DNA of 61,936 bases from Comamonadaceae bacterium PBBC1 (GCA_002256145.1 NKIP01000022.1:1-61936); one strand, 5' to 3'. Shown: positions 7,662-18,482, counted from the stretch's first letter. The notes: generated by a model not told the origin, from the sequence alone. Made by a program: numbers and translations.

Positions 7662-9381
7662 GGTCCGCCTCGGAAAATTTTTGCACGCGGTACACCGACA
7701 AGTGCACCGACGCTGACCAGTGGTCATACGGCAAACCCGCTTTGCGTTTGAGCTGCGCCATGAACTTGCGCGGATCGGGCAATTGGGCCCACACCTGTGG
7801 CAAGAACGTGCTGCGGTAAGTGCGCCCCTCATGCTCACAGCTGAAAATCACGCCGTGCACATGCGGCTGCAGCTGCCACAGGGCGTGTGATTCATTGGCA
7901 AAGTGCAGCGGCTCGGGCTTTGTCAACACCGAGACCTCCACCGCCAGATGCGGGGCCTCTTGGGCTGTGACGGGCGCAAAGCGCGGGTCTTTCAAAGCGG
8001 CTGCTTGTGCATTGGCCACCACGTCTTGGTGCAATGGGCGGTGCGCTTGCAAGCTGCCAATGCAGCCGCGCAATTGGCCGGATTGGGTCAGGGTCACAAA
8101 ACTCGCGCCCATCGTGCTCAAGTCCTGCACGGCGGGTGCTGGCACTGGCGCAGCGGCGGTGGCCTGGTGCAAGCTGTGCCGTGCCAGCTGCAACAAACGG
8201 GCCCCCGCTTGTGCATCCAGCCCAGCGGCGTCGCTTGGCGTCGGGGGCTCATACAAAGCAAAGCTGGCATACCCCACCACACGCTGGCGGCCTTCGTGCG
8301 TGTTGCCCGCAGTGTCACCAGAGTTGCAATACCCCAGCTGCCGCACCTGCAGTGCACGCGTGCGCGCCTGAAGCAAGGCTGCATTGAGCGGGGTGGCACC
8401 ACAGGCTTGCTGGTGGTTCACACCCACCGACATGGACAGCACCTGCGCGCAGGTGGCCAAGTCCATGTGGCGGGCTTGGTCATAGGGGTGAAAGTGCGAC
8501 AAGTCCGTGCTGATGATGATCAGGGTGTCATCGCCGCCCCACAGGCGGTCGAGCAACAAGGCCACCTCTTGTGGTGACACCGAACCCACCAACAGTGGCA
8601 ATACGCGGGGCATCTCCTGCCCTGCCCATAAGCGCTGAATGAATGGCAAATGCACCTCCAGACAGTGCTCTTGCGCGTGGGCTTGGGGCACCGACAGCAC
8701 ACAGAGCAAATCGGCCACGGCGTGCGCCGCCAATGAGTCCACCTCCACGGCCCCCAGCGGGGTGGCAAAACTGCCCACCCCGGGCAAAGCCACACCTGGC
8801 ACCGCCATGCGGTGGGTCGGCCCCAGCATCACGATCTTGCGAATGCGTGCCACATGCGGGCGCAACAAGGCATAGCCGCGCGCCGCCATGCCCCCCGAAT
8901 AGACATGCCCGGCATGCGGCAGCACCAGCACTTTGGGTGCTGCGCCTGCAGCCCAAGAGGGGGCATGGGTCGCATCCTGCGCCACAGAGCCCGCAGCCTG
9001 GTGCGCCTGTTCGGCCTGCAACAAAGCGGCATCCACATCACGGGCCAGTTGCGCGGCATCTCCAGGGTAAAACCGCCCCGCCAATGCAGCTGGGCGCGCC
9101 ATGGCCAGATAGGCTTGCACCAACGCCTGCTCCAGAGCCTGCCCTTCAGGCTGTTTCAAGGCCAGCCTTGCCGCCCGGTGACGTGCGGCCTCCACATGGC
9201 CAAGCCCCAACTCAACCCGCGCCAAATTGGCCTCGATCCCGGCATCGTCTGGTGCCTGCGCGTGGGCTTGTTGCAGCAAGGCCAAAGCCTGCTCTCGCTG
9301 GCCGCCCTGCCAGGCTGCAAATGCCTGCTGAACCCAGCTCGTCACAGGGGACGATGTGGTGGTGTGAGAATTTTTTGACAT
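7651..9381 (-). CDS. TPR-like–Memo–AMMECR1 fusion protein (AmmeMemoRadiSam A+B)
   Basis: A 576-residue three-part protein. Residues 14-95 resemble tetratricopeptide helices (AFAAWQGGQREQALALLQQA). Residues 97-378 form a Memo domain, related to class III extradiol dioxygenases, with LPHAGH (His156), GPTH (His190), EVHLPF and STDLSHFH as likely metal-site segments. Residues ~390-565 form an AMMECR1 domain with its diagnostic hexapeptide LRGCIG (437-442). The ATG at 9381 has a good Shine-Dalgarno (CAGGAAGTCTGGAGC). The downstream radical SAM gene overlaps it. Memo and AMMECR1 are often separate proteins; fusion implies they work as one unit on a still unknown reaction. Confidence 0.88.
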   Translation of the reverse strand: MSKNSHTTTSSPVTSWVQQAFAAWQGGQREQALALLQQAHAQAPDDAGIEANLARVELGLGHVEAARHRAARLALKQPEGQALEQALVQAYLAMARPAALAGRFYPGDAAQLARDVDAALLQAEQAHQAAGSVAQDATHAPSWAAGAAPKVLVLPHAGHVYSGGMAARGYALLRPHVARIRKIVMLGPTHRMAVPGVALPGVGSFATPLGAVEVDSLAAHAVADLLCVLSVPQAHAQEHCLEVHLPFIQRLWAGQEMPRVLPLLVGSVSPQEVALLLDRLWGGDDTLIIISTDLSHFHPYDQARHMDLATCAQVLSMSVGVNHQQACGATPLNAALLQARTRALQVRQLGYCNSGDTAGNTHEGRQRVVGYASFALYEPPTPSDAAGLDAQAGARLLQLARHSLHQATAAAPVPAPAVQDLSTMGASFVTLTQSGQLRGCIGSLQAHRPLHQDVVANAQAAALKDPRFAPVTAQEAPHLAVEVSVLTKPEPLHFANESHALWQLQPHVHGVIFSCEHEGRTYRSTFLPQVWAQLPDPRKFMAQLKRKAGLPYDHWSASVHLSVYRVQKFSEADHAA

Positions 9382-9537
9382 GCTCCAGACTTCCTGCTCA
9401 AAGTGCCAAGAACAGCTCGAAGACCCGCTGACTGCACTGGCAAGCCCCACTTGCCTGGCCACGGGGTGAGCACCGCTGAAGCGCTGGCGGCTGCATCGGA
9501 GCCGAAAGCGCGGCCCAGAAAAGGCATGGCGGCAGGC

Positions 9538-10161
9538 TCAGAGCACCCGCGCCAGCGCCGCCTGCAAATGTTCTGACGGCAAGCGTTTGAAGCCCGAGCG
9601 GGCGAAGCGCTGCAAGCGCCCTTGCATGAAAGCCACCAGCAAAGAGGCTGTGACTTGTGCGTCAGCCGAGGGCGTGGCCGATTCGATGCCTTTGAGCGAC
9701 TGCCGCAACTGCGCCTCGATCTTGTCAAACAGCAAGTTGATGCGCTCTTGCAAGCGCTCGTGCTCCAACACCAGCGCATCGCCGATCATCACCCGGCTCA
9801 TACCCGGGTTTTTCTCGGCAAACTGCAGCAGCAAGGCCACGATGCGACTCGCTTGCACAGGGCCTGCGGGCTCACGGTCGGTCACTTGTCGGATGAGGCC
9901 AATGACGGACTGGTCCACAAAATCAATCAGTCCTTCGAACATCTGCGCTTTGCTGGCAAAGTGCCGGTACAAAGCCGCTTCGCTCACACCAATTTTGGCG
10001 GCCAGGCCAGCGGTGGTCACGCGCTCTGTGCCTGGTTGCTCCAGCATGGCGGCCAGGGTTTGCAAAATTTGCAATCGTCGCTCGCCCGGGCGTGGTCGTT
10101 TGCGCACGGGTGAAGCTTCCTCATCAGAGTAGCGCTCACTTGGTTTTTCTTGGTCTGTCAT
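9538..10161 (-). CDS. slmA: Nucleoid occlusion factor SlmA, TetR family
   Basis: A 207-residue TetR-type DNA-binding protein. After a charged tail, the helix-turn-helix is at about residues 28-75 (VTTAGLAAKIGVSEAALYRH). The SlmA hallmarks NPGMSRVMIGDAL and ERLQERI follow. SlmA blocks FtsZ assembly over the nucleoid when bound to its chromosomal sites. A gap of 49 bases separates it from argB upstream, a neighbourhood also seen in other betaproteobacteria as far as I recall. Confidence 0.85.
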   Translation of the reverse strand: MTDQEKPSERYSDEEASPVRKRPRPGERRLQILQTLAAMLEQPGTERVTTAGLAAKIGVSEAALYRHFASKAQMFEGLIDFVDQSVIGLIRQVTDREPAGPVQASRIVALLLQFAEKNPGMSRVMIGDALVLEHERLQERINLLFDKIEAQLRQSLKGIESATPSADAQVTASLLVAFMQGRLQRFARSGFKRLPSEHLQAALARVL

Positions 10162-10210
10162 CTCTCCCCCTTTTTTAATTCAACTCACCCCACGACCATC
10201 CCCCAAACGC

Positions 10211-11176
<966 letters not shown>

Positions 11177-12073
11177 TCAGAGGATCTCGGTCAGCAGCCG
11201 ATCGACCCCTTGCTGCCAAGGCGGCAACACCAAACCAAAGGTCTGCTGCAGCTTGCGCGTGCTGAGCCTCGAATTGAGTGGGCGCTGAGCAGGTGTCACA
11301 AACGCTGAAGTGGGAACCGCCACGATCTCCTTGACCTTCAAATCCAGCTCAGGCTTCATGCCACGGGCTTGGGCCACCACATGACTGGCGTAGCCGTGCC
11401 ATGTGGTTTCACCGCTGGCCACCAGATGGTAAATGCCGGCCAGGGACTCATGGGGTGCCGCCAAGACCTGCCGAATGGCATGGGCCGTGACATCGGCGAT
11501 CAAATCGGAGCCTGTGGGTGCGCCATGCTGGTCATCGATGACCGTCAGACGCTCGCGCTCACCGGCCAAACGCAGCATGGTGCGGGCAAAATTGCCCCCG
11601 CGTGCCCCGTACACCCAACTGGTGCGAAAAATCAGGTGCTTGGCGCAACGCTGCGCAATGGCCTGCTCGCCTTCCAGTTTGGTTTGTCCATAGACGCTGA
11701 GCGGGCCCGTGGCATCGTCTTCTTGCCAAGCCTGGCCACCTTGCCCATTGAACACATAGTCGGTCGAATAATGCACCAGCCAAGCGCCCGTATCGGCGGC
11801 CGCCTGCGCCAGCGCGGCCGGTGCCGTGGCATTGAGGCAACGTGCCAAAGGGGTTTCGGACTCGGCTTTGTCTACCGCCGTGTGCGCGGCCGCGTTCACG
11901 ATCACATCGGGTCGGTAAGCCAACACGGTTTGCGCCAAATGCTCGGGTTGACTGAGGTCGCCACAAAAATCACGGCTGTGCCTGTCCAGCGCCAACACCT
12001 CGCCCAGCGGGGCCAAGCTGCGTTGCAACTCCCAACCCACTTGGCCGTTTTTGCCCAAAAGCAGAACTCTCAT
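11177..12073 (-). CDS. rmlD: dTDP-4-dehydrorhamnose reductase
   Basis: A 298-residue short-chain-dehydrogenase-type enzyme catalysing the last step of dTDP-L-rhamnose synthesis. The N-terminal nucleotide-binding motif is [12 protein letters not shown], and the catalytic Tyr-Lys pair lies in [10 protein letters not shown], preceded by YSTDYVFNG. The start codon overlaps the rmlB stop as ATGA, so the two are translationally coupled. The usual partners rmlA and rmlC are not adjacent; argB follows instead. Confidence 0.92.
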   Translation of the reverse strand: MRVLLLGKNGQVGWELQRSLAPLGEVLALDRHSRDFCGDLSQPEHLAQTVLAYRPDVIVNAAAHTAVDKAESETPLARCLNATAPAALAQAAADTGAWLVHYSTDYVFNGQGGQAWQEDDATGPLSVYGQTKLEGEQAIAQRCAKHLIFRTSWVYGARGGNFARTMLRLAGERERLTVIDDQHGAPTGSDLIADVTAHAIRQVLAAPHESLAGIYHLVASGETTWHGYASHVVAQARGMKPELDLKVKEIVAVPTSAFVTPAQRPLNSRLSTRKLQQTFGLVLPPWQQGVDRLLTEIL

Positions 12074-13134
12074 GAGGCGTTGTACTGTTTTTGCACCCAC
12101 TCGCGGTAGGCCCCACTTTGCACATTGCTCACCCATTCAGGGTGGGCAAGGTACCACTGCACTGTTTTGCGAATGCCGGTTTCAAAGGTCTCGGCAGGCT
12201 TCCAGCCCAATTCAGCTTCAAGTTTGCGGGCGTCAATCGCGTATCGGCGGTCATGACCTGGCCGATCGGTCACATAACTGATCTGGCTGGCATAGCTGCT
12301 GCCATCGGCTTTGGGGCGCATCTCGTCGAGCAGCTGGCAAATGGTTTTCACAATGTCGATGTTGGGCTTTTCGTTCCATCCCCCCACGTTGTAGGTTTCG
12401 CCCAAACGACCCGCCTCCAAAACCCGGCGAATGGCGCTGCAATGGTCTTTGACATACAGCCAATCGCGAATTTGCATGCCGTCACCATAGACAGGCAAGG
12501 GTTTGCCAGCCAAGGCGTTCACGATCATCAAGGGGATGAGTTTTTCAGGAAAATGGTAAGGCCCATAGTTGTTGCTGCAGTTGGTGGTCACCACCGGCAA
12601 GCCATAGGTGTGGTGCCAGGCCCGCACCAAATGGTCAGATGCCGCTTTGCTCGCGCTGTAGGGGCTGTTGGGTTCGTAGCGATGGTTTTCGGTAAAGGCC
12701 GGGTCCGCGTGCCCCAAAGACCCATAGACCTCATCGGTCGAGACATGCAAAAAGCGAAAAGCCTGCTGATCAGCTTGTGGCAACGCACTCCAATAACCCC
12801 GCACCGATTCGAGCAAATTGAAGGTGCCCACGATGTTGGTATGGATGAAATCACCGGGCCCATGAATGGAGCGGTCCACATGGCTTTCTGCGGCAAAGTT
12901 GACCACCGCCCGTGGCCGATGCTCGGCCAACAACTGCCGCACCAAATCGACGTCACCAATGTCACCTTGCACCAACTGGTGTCGGGCATCGCCTTGCAAA
13001 CTGGCCAATGTTTCAGGGTTGCCTGCGTAAGTGAGTTTGTCGAGGTTGACAACAGGCTCTGGGCTCTGGGCGAGCCAGTCCAGCACAAAATTGGCACCAA
13101 TGAATCCGGCACCGCCGGTAACAAGTAAGGTCAT
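12070..13134 (-). CDS. rmlB: dTDP-glucose 4,6-dehydratase
   Basis: A 354-residue extended short-chain dehydrogenase acting on dTDP-glucose in the nucleotide-sugar pathway that supplies L-rhamnose for surface polysaccharide. Visible are [10 protein letters not shown] (NAD binding), [10 protein letters not shown], the catalytic YSASKAASD and [17 protein letters not shown]. The ATG at 13134 begins MTLLVTGG; the open frame to 13173 is poorly conserved. It leads the minus-strand rmlBD pair and diverges from the phasin gene at 13311. Confidence 0.94.
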   Translation of the reverse strand: MTLLVTGGAGFIGANFVLDWLAQSPEPVVNLDKLTYAGNPETLASLQGDARHQLVQGDIGDVDLVRQLLAEHRPRAVVNFAAESHVDRSIHGPGDFIHTNIVGTFNLLESVRGYWSALPQADQQAFRFLHVSTDEVYGSLGHADPAFTENHRYEPNSPYSASKAASDHLVRAWHHTYGLPVVTTNCSNNYGPYHFPEKLIPLMIVNALAGKPLPVYGDGMQIRDWLYVKDHCSAIRRVLEAGRLGETYNVGGWNEKPNIDIVKTICQLLDEMRPKADGSSYASQISYVTDRPGHDRRYAIDARKLEAELGWKPAETFETGIRKTVQWYLAHPEWVSNVQSGAYREWVQKQYNAS

Positions 13135-13310
13135 GGTCGTATCGAGATGTGAGTCATTGCAATGGCCGCACACCCCAAAGAACGGAAGTCATGCGCTACA
13201 AAGCCTTGATTTTAGAACCATTGAACGCAGACCCAGGTCCTCAGGCTCTGAACATTCATGCGTACTTTTTGTGTGCAGGTTAAAGTGTTTGCTTCTGCAG
13301 GAAATACGCC

Positions 13311-13844
13311 ATGGTCAAATCGTTCGATACCTCCAAAAATCCGGCCTCTTCACCCCACACCGACACCCCACCTGCCCAGCACATCTGGCTGGCAGGCCTG
13401 GGGGCCATGGCCAAAGCCCAAGAACAAGGCACCAAAGCGATTGAGGCCCTGGTCAACGATGGGCTGGCCTTTCAGCGCAAGAGCCAAGCCGAGGCACAAC
13501 AACGTCTGCACGAAGCCACCGAGCGGCTGACCCACATGGCCAGTGATTTGGGGCAGCAAAGCGTTGTGCGCGTCGACCGTCTGGAACACTTGTTTGAAGA
13601 ACGCGTGGCCAAAGCGCTGCACCGACTGGGCATGCCCTCCATGGGCGACATGCAGCTGCTGCAGGCCCGTGTAGACCAATTGCAAGAACAGCTGAACCAA
13701 ATTTTGCAGGCCAACGGCACCGATGCGCCCAAAAGCAAAGCTGCACCGGCGAAAAAACAAGCCGCCAAGTCAGGCTTGACTGCGAGTGCCAAAACCAAAC
13801 CGCAGCGTACCCCTGTCAAATCTTCGCGCCGCGCTGCGGACTAA
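13311..13844 (+). CDS. Phasin-like polyhydroxyalkanoate granule-associated protein
   Basis: A 177-residue protein with a phasin-type N-terminal region (HIWLAGLGAMAKAQEQGTKA) and a long amphipathic helical middle. A coiled coil (QARVDQLQEQLNQILQ) follows, then an Ala/Lys/Pro-rich basic tail (~residues 140-177) like those of PhaF/PhaI-type phasins. Such proteins coat PHA granules, and the histone-like tail may tether granules to DNA. ATG at 13311 follows GCAGGAAATACGCC. A TetR regulator begins 18 bases downstream. Confidence 0.8.
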   Translation: MVKSFDTSKNPASSPHTDTPPAQHIWLAGLGAMAKAQEQGTKAIEALVNDGLAFQRKSQAEAQQRLHEATERLTHMASDLGQQSVVRVDRLEHLFEERVAKALHRLGMPSMGDMQLLQARVDQLQEQLNQILQANGTDAPKSKAAPAKKQAAKSGLTASAKTKPQRTPVKSSRRAAD

Positions 13845-13862
13845 CCCCCATCAGGGCGCGTC

Positions 13863-14528
13863 ATGGCCAAAAAAGCCCCCCGTCGCACGGCCTTGCGCAT
13901 CGCGGAGGTCACACTGGACTTGTTCAACCGCTATGGTGAGCCCAATGTCTCCACCACGGTGATTTCAGCCGAATTGAACATCAGCCCTGGCAACCTTTAT
14001 TACCATTTCCCCTCCAAGGATGCTTTGGTCAACCATTTGTTTGACCAATACGAAACGGCGATGCTGGAACTGCTGGAAGCCGCTCCCGATGTTCAAGACA
14101 CCGAAGGGGCTTGGTTCTTTTTGCATTCTTTGTTTGAACAAATCTGGGCTTTCCGGTTTTTGTACCGCGACTTGAACAACCTCTTGTCGGGTAACCGGCA
14201 TCTTGAGACGCACTTTCACCAAGTGCTCGAACGCAAAACCCACGCTTTGCGCTTGATGCTTGAATCAATGGCTGCAGCAGGCGTGATGCACATCGACCCC
14301 GACAGCATTGAAACCTTGTCGGCCAGCATGTCGGTCATGGTCACTTATTGGCTCAGCTTTGAATATGTTCGCAACCCCAGACAAGCCATGGAGCCGGCCA
14401 GTGCAGACCTGGCTTTGACACGGGGTGCACGCCATGTTTTGGCCTTGTTGACCCCCTACATGGCCAGTGCAGAACTGCGCTCACACTTGCAAAGCCTGAC
14501 GGCCGCCTACAGCCTGCCTGCGACCTGA
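13863..14528 (+). CDS. TetR-family transcriptional regulator (possibly PhaD-like)
   Basis: A 221-residue regulator. The helix-turn-helix spans about residues 10-57 (VSTTVISAELNISPGNLYYH then FPSKDAL). The long C-terminal ligand domain contains FRFLYRDLNNLL, a pattern I associate with PhaD-type TetR proteins of PHA metabolism. Only 18 bases separate it from the phasin gene, so the pair is probably co-transcribed and the regulator may control granule genes. The ligand is not known. Confidence 0.8.
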   Translation: MAKKAPRRTALRIAEVTLDLFNRYGEPNVSTTVISAELNISPGNLYYHFPSKDALVNHLFDQYETAMLELLEAAPDVQDTEGAWFFLHSLFEQIWAFRFLYRDLNNLLSGNRHLETHFHQVLERKTHALRLMLESMAAAGVMHIDPDSIETLSASMSVMVTYWLSFEYVRNPRQAMEPASADLALTRGARHVLALLTPYMASAELRSHLQSLTAAYSLPAT

Positions 14529-14549
14529 GGCCCAAGCCAGCGCCTCACA

Positions 14550-15314
14550 TCAGCCAAAGCGCTGAGCGGCAATGGTCAGCAAACCATCAAAAATCAGGTT
14601 GTCCACCAACTCAAACTGGACCGACATGCTGGGGGCCATTTTCCAGCCTGCACCGCCGGTCATCACGCACATGGGCTCTTGCCCGGTGTATTCACGCAGG
14701 TGCTGCACCATGCGTTCACAAGCTCCGGCGATGGCATAGGTGCCACCACTGGTCAGGGCATCGCTGGTGTTGGTCGGAAAAGGGCGAACTTCACCGGTCG
14801 GCACATGCAAACCGGCCGTTCCCGATTCCAGCGCCCGCAGCATGATGCCGTGTCCCGGCAAAATCAGACCGCCCAAAAAGCGTCCTTCCTCGTCAATGGC
14901 TTCGACCGTCACAGCGGTGCCAACCATGACGACCACCAAGGGGCGCTGGGGCCCCTTTTCCCACATGCGCTGACGGGCGCCAATCATGGCGACCCAACGG
15001 TCAGCCCCCAGGCGTGAGGGATGGTCATAACCATTGGTCAAACCCGCTTCATGCAAGCCCGGTACCACCCAGTGGGGCGTGAAATCCCACAAATCCATCT
15101 GCTCTTGAACACGGCGCTTGATCGCATCACCCGCAACAACACAGCCCAACATCTGGTCTGGTTCAGGCAGTTGAGCCCATGGCCCCTCTGACAATCGGTC
15201 GATGTTTTCCAGAAATTCGGCACCATGGGCCAGCAAACTGGCTTGCGGATGGGGTCGGTCATACAACGCCCATTTCAGGCGGGTGTTGCCAACATCAAGG
15301 GCTAAAAAGGTCAT
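14550..15314 (-). CDS. coaX: Type III pantothenate kinase
   Basis: A 254-residue enzyme of the ASKHA fold that phosphorylates pantothenate, the first step of coenzyme A synthesis. The N-terminal [13 protein letters not shown] is the phosphate-binding motif, and [12 protein letters not shown] and [14 protein letters not shown] are the other conserved blocks. Length is normal for CoaX. It converges on the TetR gene with 21 bases between their ends. In many betaproteobacteria coaX follows birA; no birA is present here. Confidence 0.9.
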   Translation of the reverse strand: MTFLALDVGNTRLKWALYDRPHPQASLLAHGAEFLENIDRLSEGPWAQLPEPDQMLGCVVAGDAIKRRVQEQMDLWDFTPHWVVPGLHEAGLTNGYDHPSRLGADRWVAMIGARQRMWEKGPQRPLVVVMVGTAVTVEAIDEEGRFLGGLILPGHGIMLRALESGTAGLHVPTGEVRPFPTNTSDALTSGGTYAIAGACERMVQHLREYTGQEPMCVMTGGAGWKMAPSMSVQFELVDNLIFDGLLTIAAQRFG

Positions 15315-15356
15315 GCACCGATGATAATGAATTTCATCCGGTGCCCGCAGAAAGCT

Positions 15357-15815
15357 TCAGTGACCTTGTCCTGCGTTTTGTGCTTTGCGAATAGCGTCCT
15401 GTGCGTCGCGGTCCGATTTGGACGGGGCCTCGGACGACGTGTCCACCTGCAACAACAATCCCAGCAGCTTGGCACCGTGCTCGACTGCAATCGATGCGTA
15501 TTTGATGTCGCCTTGAACCAAGGCGCTCGACATCAACTCCACCCGTTCATACGCATGGATGTTGCCAGCGACTTTGCCCGCCACAATGATCCGACTGGCC
15601 ATGACATCGCCCAAAATTTCCCCCATGGGCCCGATCACCACCGAGATGGCCGAGTCTTTGGGGGCTTCGATGTTGCCCACAACTTTGCCATCGATGCGAA
15701 CACTTTCTTGCAAACGCAAACATCCGTGTATTTCAGCGTGACGCCCAATCAGGGTGTCAAATTTTTCCTGACTCATGACCAAGGGTGTGTTGTTGGCCTT
15801 TTTTTTCCCGAACAT
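15357..15815 (-). CDS. Bactofilin (polymer-forming cytoskeletal protein)
   Basis: A 152-residue bactofilin. After a short N-terminal tail (MFGKKKANNTPL), residues ~20-125 show the right-handed beta-helix pattern of short repeats (HGCLRLQESVRIDGKVVGNI, and KVAGNIHAYERVEL later). The C-terminal tail is charged. Bactofilins polymerise without nucleotide and position cell-wall enzymes. It follows an M23 peptidase gene by 33 bases, a pairing known from several bacteria in which the bactofilin localises the peptidase to shape the cell. Confidence 0.88.
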   Translation of the reverse strand: MFGKKKANNTPLVMSQEKFDTLIGRHAEIHGCLRLQESVRIDGKVVGNIEAPKDSAISVVIGPMGEILGDVMASRIIVAGKVAGNIHAYERVELMSSALVQGDIKYASIAVEHGAKLLGLLLQVDTSSEAPSKSDRDAQDAIRKAQNAGQGH

Positions 15816-15848
15816 GTTGTCTCCTTGAGTTTCAAAATTTCGTTGACC

Positions 15849-16790
15849 TTAAAACCGCGACCAAGCTGCCAAGGCTTTGGCCGGATGCATGGGCTGGCCG
15901 CGCAACAAGACTTCATAATGCAAATGTGGTCCAGTGGATCGACCGGTATTGCCCAAGGCACCCACCGGATCTTCACGGCGCAGGATCTGACCCGGTTTGA
16001 CAAAGATGGTTTTCAAATGAGCATAGCGGGTGACAAAGCCATCTTCATGACCGATTTCAACCATATTGCCGTAAGCCCCTGAATATTCAGCTTTCAAGAC
16101 TTGTCCCGGAGCAGTGGCCAACACAGGCGTACCCATGGGGGCCACAAAATCAATGCCTTCATGCATGCTGGGCAAATGGGTCATGGGGTCAGCACGAACC
16201 CCAAACGAACTGGTCAACAAATACTCACCCGATAAAGGCAACTGGGCTGGCACCAATTCCAAACGATCAAGGTTCTTTTGCCACTGAATCTGCATGTCTC
16301 CAAGGGTCTTCTCATAGTAAAACAACAACTCCTGTGTCAGCTCTAACTGATGGCTCAACTGGGCACTGGAGCGCCCCCAAGAGGGCAATAAATTCAATGG
16401 GCCTCCACGGCCCCAAGATGTTGTGGCTTTTGGCGTAGATGAAACAGGCAGCAGTTTTTCGACCCCTAATCGACTCAATACCTCATTTTTGATCCGTTCC
16501 ATGTCATCGAGCTTGTTGGTCACGGTGCTCAATTGCTGGTTCAGCATGTCCAACTTGGCACGGTAAATCGCTTCTGTTTTCAACTGCTCCGTTTGGCTGG
16601 TCACACCGCCCATGCGATGCGCCAATTCAGGGGCGTACTCGATCGCGACCCTGAGACCAATAAAGTGAAAAACGAATCCCAGAATCAATAAAAAACTGGA
16701 CATGGCAAACAACGCCATGAATACCTTGCGTGCCGTGATGGAAAGGGTCACCACTTGGGCCGCAGGGCCAGCTACCCAAATCAATTGCAT
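15849..16790 (-). CDS. M23-family (LytM-type) peptidoglycan peptidase, membrane-anchored
   Basis: A 313-residue protein with an N-terminal membrane segment (about 22-48, FMALFAMSSFLLILGFVFHF) and a coiled coil of roughly residues 75-110. The C-terminal LytM domain has the zinc motifs HEGIDF and HLHYEV, with GNTGRSTGPH between. It should cleave peptide cross-links in the periplasm. The next gene is a bactofilin, probably its scaffold. The 5' region 16791-17016 is strikingly AT-rich. Confidence 0.9.
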   Translation of the reverse strand: MQLIWVAGPAAQVVTLSITARKVFMALFAMSSFLLILGFVFHFIGLRVAIEYAPELAHRMGGVTSQTEQLKTEAIYRAKLDMLNQQLSTVTNKLDDMERIKNEVLSRLGVEKLLPVSSTPKATTSWGRGGPLNLLPSWGRSSAQLSHQLELTQELLFYYEKTLGDMQIQWQKNLDRLELVPAQLPLSGEYLLTSSFGVRADPMTHLPSMHEGIDFVAPMGTPVLATAPGQVLKAEYSGAYGNMVEIGHEDGFVTRYAHLKTIFVKPGQILRREDPVGALGNTGRSTGPHLHYEVLLRGQPMHPAKALAAWSRF

Positions 16791-17016
16791 AAGAACTCCA
16801 AGGTCTGTAACGCAGACAGAAAGCCCTTCAAATTAGATCAGAAAATTTTCAAAATTGAATCAATATTTAGTAAAATTTAACTGCCGTATTTTACGATTAA
16901 CTTATATCAAGGATCAAAAAAATCATTTATCTCAGTTATTTCGCATAATCACAAGGCCAGCGTATGCATTGTGATCATGAGCAACGCGATTTGCTGCAGA
17001 GAAGGTCCTTCGGCCT
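16791..17016. other. AT-rich intergenic region upstream of the M23 gene
   Basis: About 120 bases (16830-16950) are very rich in A/T, with runs such as TCAATATTTAGTAAAATTTA, in contrast to the surrounding GC-rich genes. It should carry the promoter of the peptidase–bactofilin pair. No clear operator or hairpin was found, and the downstream side borders the amidase stop. Confidence 0.5.
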
Positions 17017-18435
17017 TCAGATGGTGGGCCGCACGACAGGCATCACCGACTCGTAAGCCCGGGCGGCACGCAACACCAAGGCGTCGCCAAACATCGGCCC
17101 CACAATCTGCAAGCCCATGGGCAGGCCGCTGCGGGTCAGGCCGCAGGGGACGGTGATGGCGGGCTGCTGGGTGAGGTTGAAGGGGTAGCTGAAGGGTGTC
17201 CAACCGAGCATGGACACCGGGTTCATGGCCACCGTGCCAGCCGCACGCGCCTCGAACGCCGGTATCGACACAGCGGGGGTGACCAGCAGGTCATAACGCT
17301 GCATGAACTGGCGCATGTGCGAGCCCAACACGCCGCGGCGTTGGTTGAGTTGCTGGATTTGCAAGGCGCTCAATTGAGCCCCTAACTCGGCCTCGGTTTG
17401 GAAGTCGGGATCGGCCACGGCCTGCTGCTCGGCACTCAAGCCCTTCCAGACGGTGTAGGCCCCCAAAAACCACAGGCCCGTGGTGATCTCGAGCGGGTCT
17501 TCAAACCCGGGATCGATCTGGTCCACATGCGCGCCCAGCGCTTGCAGTTGCTGCACAGCGGCATCGACCGCAGCCGCGATTTCGGGGTGCACGTTCTTCG
17601 CATAACCCAAGGTGGGCGAGTAAGCAATCCGCAGGCCGCGAATACCGTCTTCCAGGCCCACGGTGTAGTCGCTGGCATCTGGGGGCAGGGATGTCCAGTC
17701 GCGGGCATCGGGCTGCTTGAGCACGTTGGTCATCAAGGCGGCGTCGCGCACGCTCATGGTGTGCGGGCCCAAGTGGGCCACCGAGCCAAACGGCGACAAG
17801 GGGTAGGCGGGCACGCGGCCAAAGCTGGGTTTGAGGCCCACGTTGCCGCAAAAAGCCGCCGGAATGCGCACGCTGCCCGCACCGTCGGTGCCCACGCCAA
17901 TGGGCCCCAAGCCTGCGGCCACGGCAGCGGCTGTGCCACCCGAAGAGCCGCCGGGGGTGTGGTTCAAATTCCAGGGATTGCGCGTGATGCCAGTGGCTGG
18001 GGAATTGGTCTCGCCTTTGCAGCCAAACTCAGGCGTGGTGGTTTTGCCCAGCAAGACCGCCCCCGCTTCGCGCAAGCGAGCGGTGGCCGGGGCGTCCACA
18101 TCCCAGGGCTGGTTCGGGTCAATGGTGCGGCTGCCGCGCAGGGTGGGCCAGCCTTGGGTCAGGATAAGGTCCTTGATGGAGGTGGGCACGCCGTCCAATG
18201 CGCCCACGGGCGTGCCTTGCTGGCGGTGCGCTTGCCAACGCGCTTCGCTGGCACGGGCGCTGTCCAAAGCGGCTTTCTCGTCCACCAAACAAAAGGCATT
18301 GATTTGCGGGTTGACACGCTCGATGCGCGAGAGCACCGCCTGCGTCACCTCGACCGGTGAGGCCTGGCCACTGCGGTACAGCGCCAGCAGTTCGTGGGCG
18401 GGAGCTTGGGTCAGGTCTTGGGGTGTCGCGCTCAT
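17017..18435 (-). CDS. Amidase signature family hydrolase
   Basis: A 472-residue enzyme of the amidase signature family, which uses a Ser-cisSer-Lys triad. The Lys is in PTSIKDLIL, and the two serines lie in the Gly/Ser-rich stretch GGSSGGTAAAVAAGLGPIGV and in DGAGSVRIPAAF. I chose the ATG at 18435 (MSATPQ), preceded by AGAGGCACACCC; about 120 upstream codons of open frame are a shadow. It is the last gene of the ABC transporter–M81 peptidase operon and probably releases ammonia from an amide derived from the imported substrate. Confidence 0.88.
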   Translation of the reverse strand: MSATPQDLTQAPAHELLALYRSGQASPVEVTQAVLSRIERVNPQINAFCLVDEKAALDSARASEARWQAHRQQGTPVGALDGVPTSIKDLILTQGWPTLRGSRTIDPNQPWDVDAPATARLREAGAVLLGKTTTPEFGCKGETNSPATGITRNPWNLNHTPGGSSGGTAAAVAAGLGPIGVGTDGAGSVRIPAAFCGNVGLKPSFGRVPAYPLSPFGSVAHLGPHTMSVRDAALMTNVLKQPDARDWTSLPPDASDYTVGLEDGIRGLRIAYSPTLGYAKNVHPEIAAAVDAAVQQLQALGAHVDQIDPGFEDPLEITTGLWFLGAYTVWKGLSAEQQAVADPDFQTEAELGAQLSALQIQQLNQRRGVLGSHMRQFMQRYDLLVTPAVSIPAFEARAAGTVAMNPVSMLGWTPFSYPFNLTQQPAITVPCGLTRSGLPMGLQIVGPMFGDALVLRAARAYESVMPVVRPTI

Positions 18436-18482
18436 GGGTGTGCCTCTTCTATCAAGTTCAAAAGCCTGGCTGTCAAATCGCC

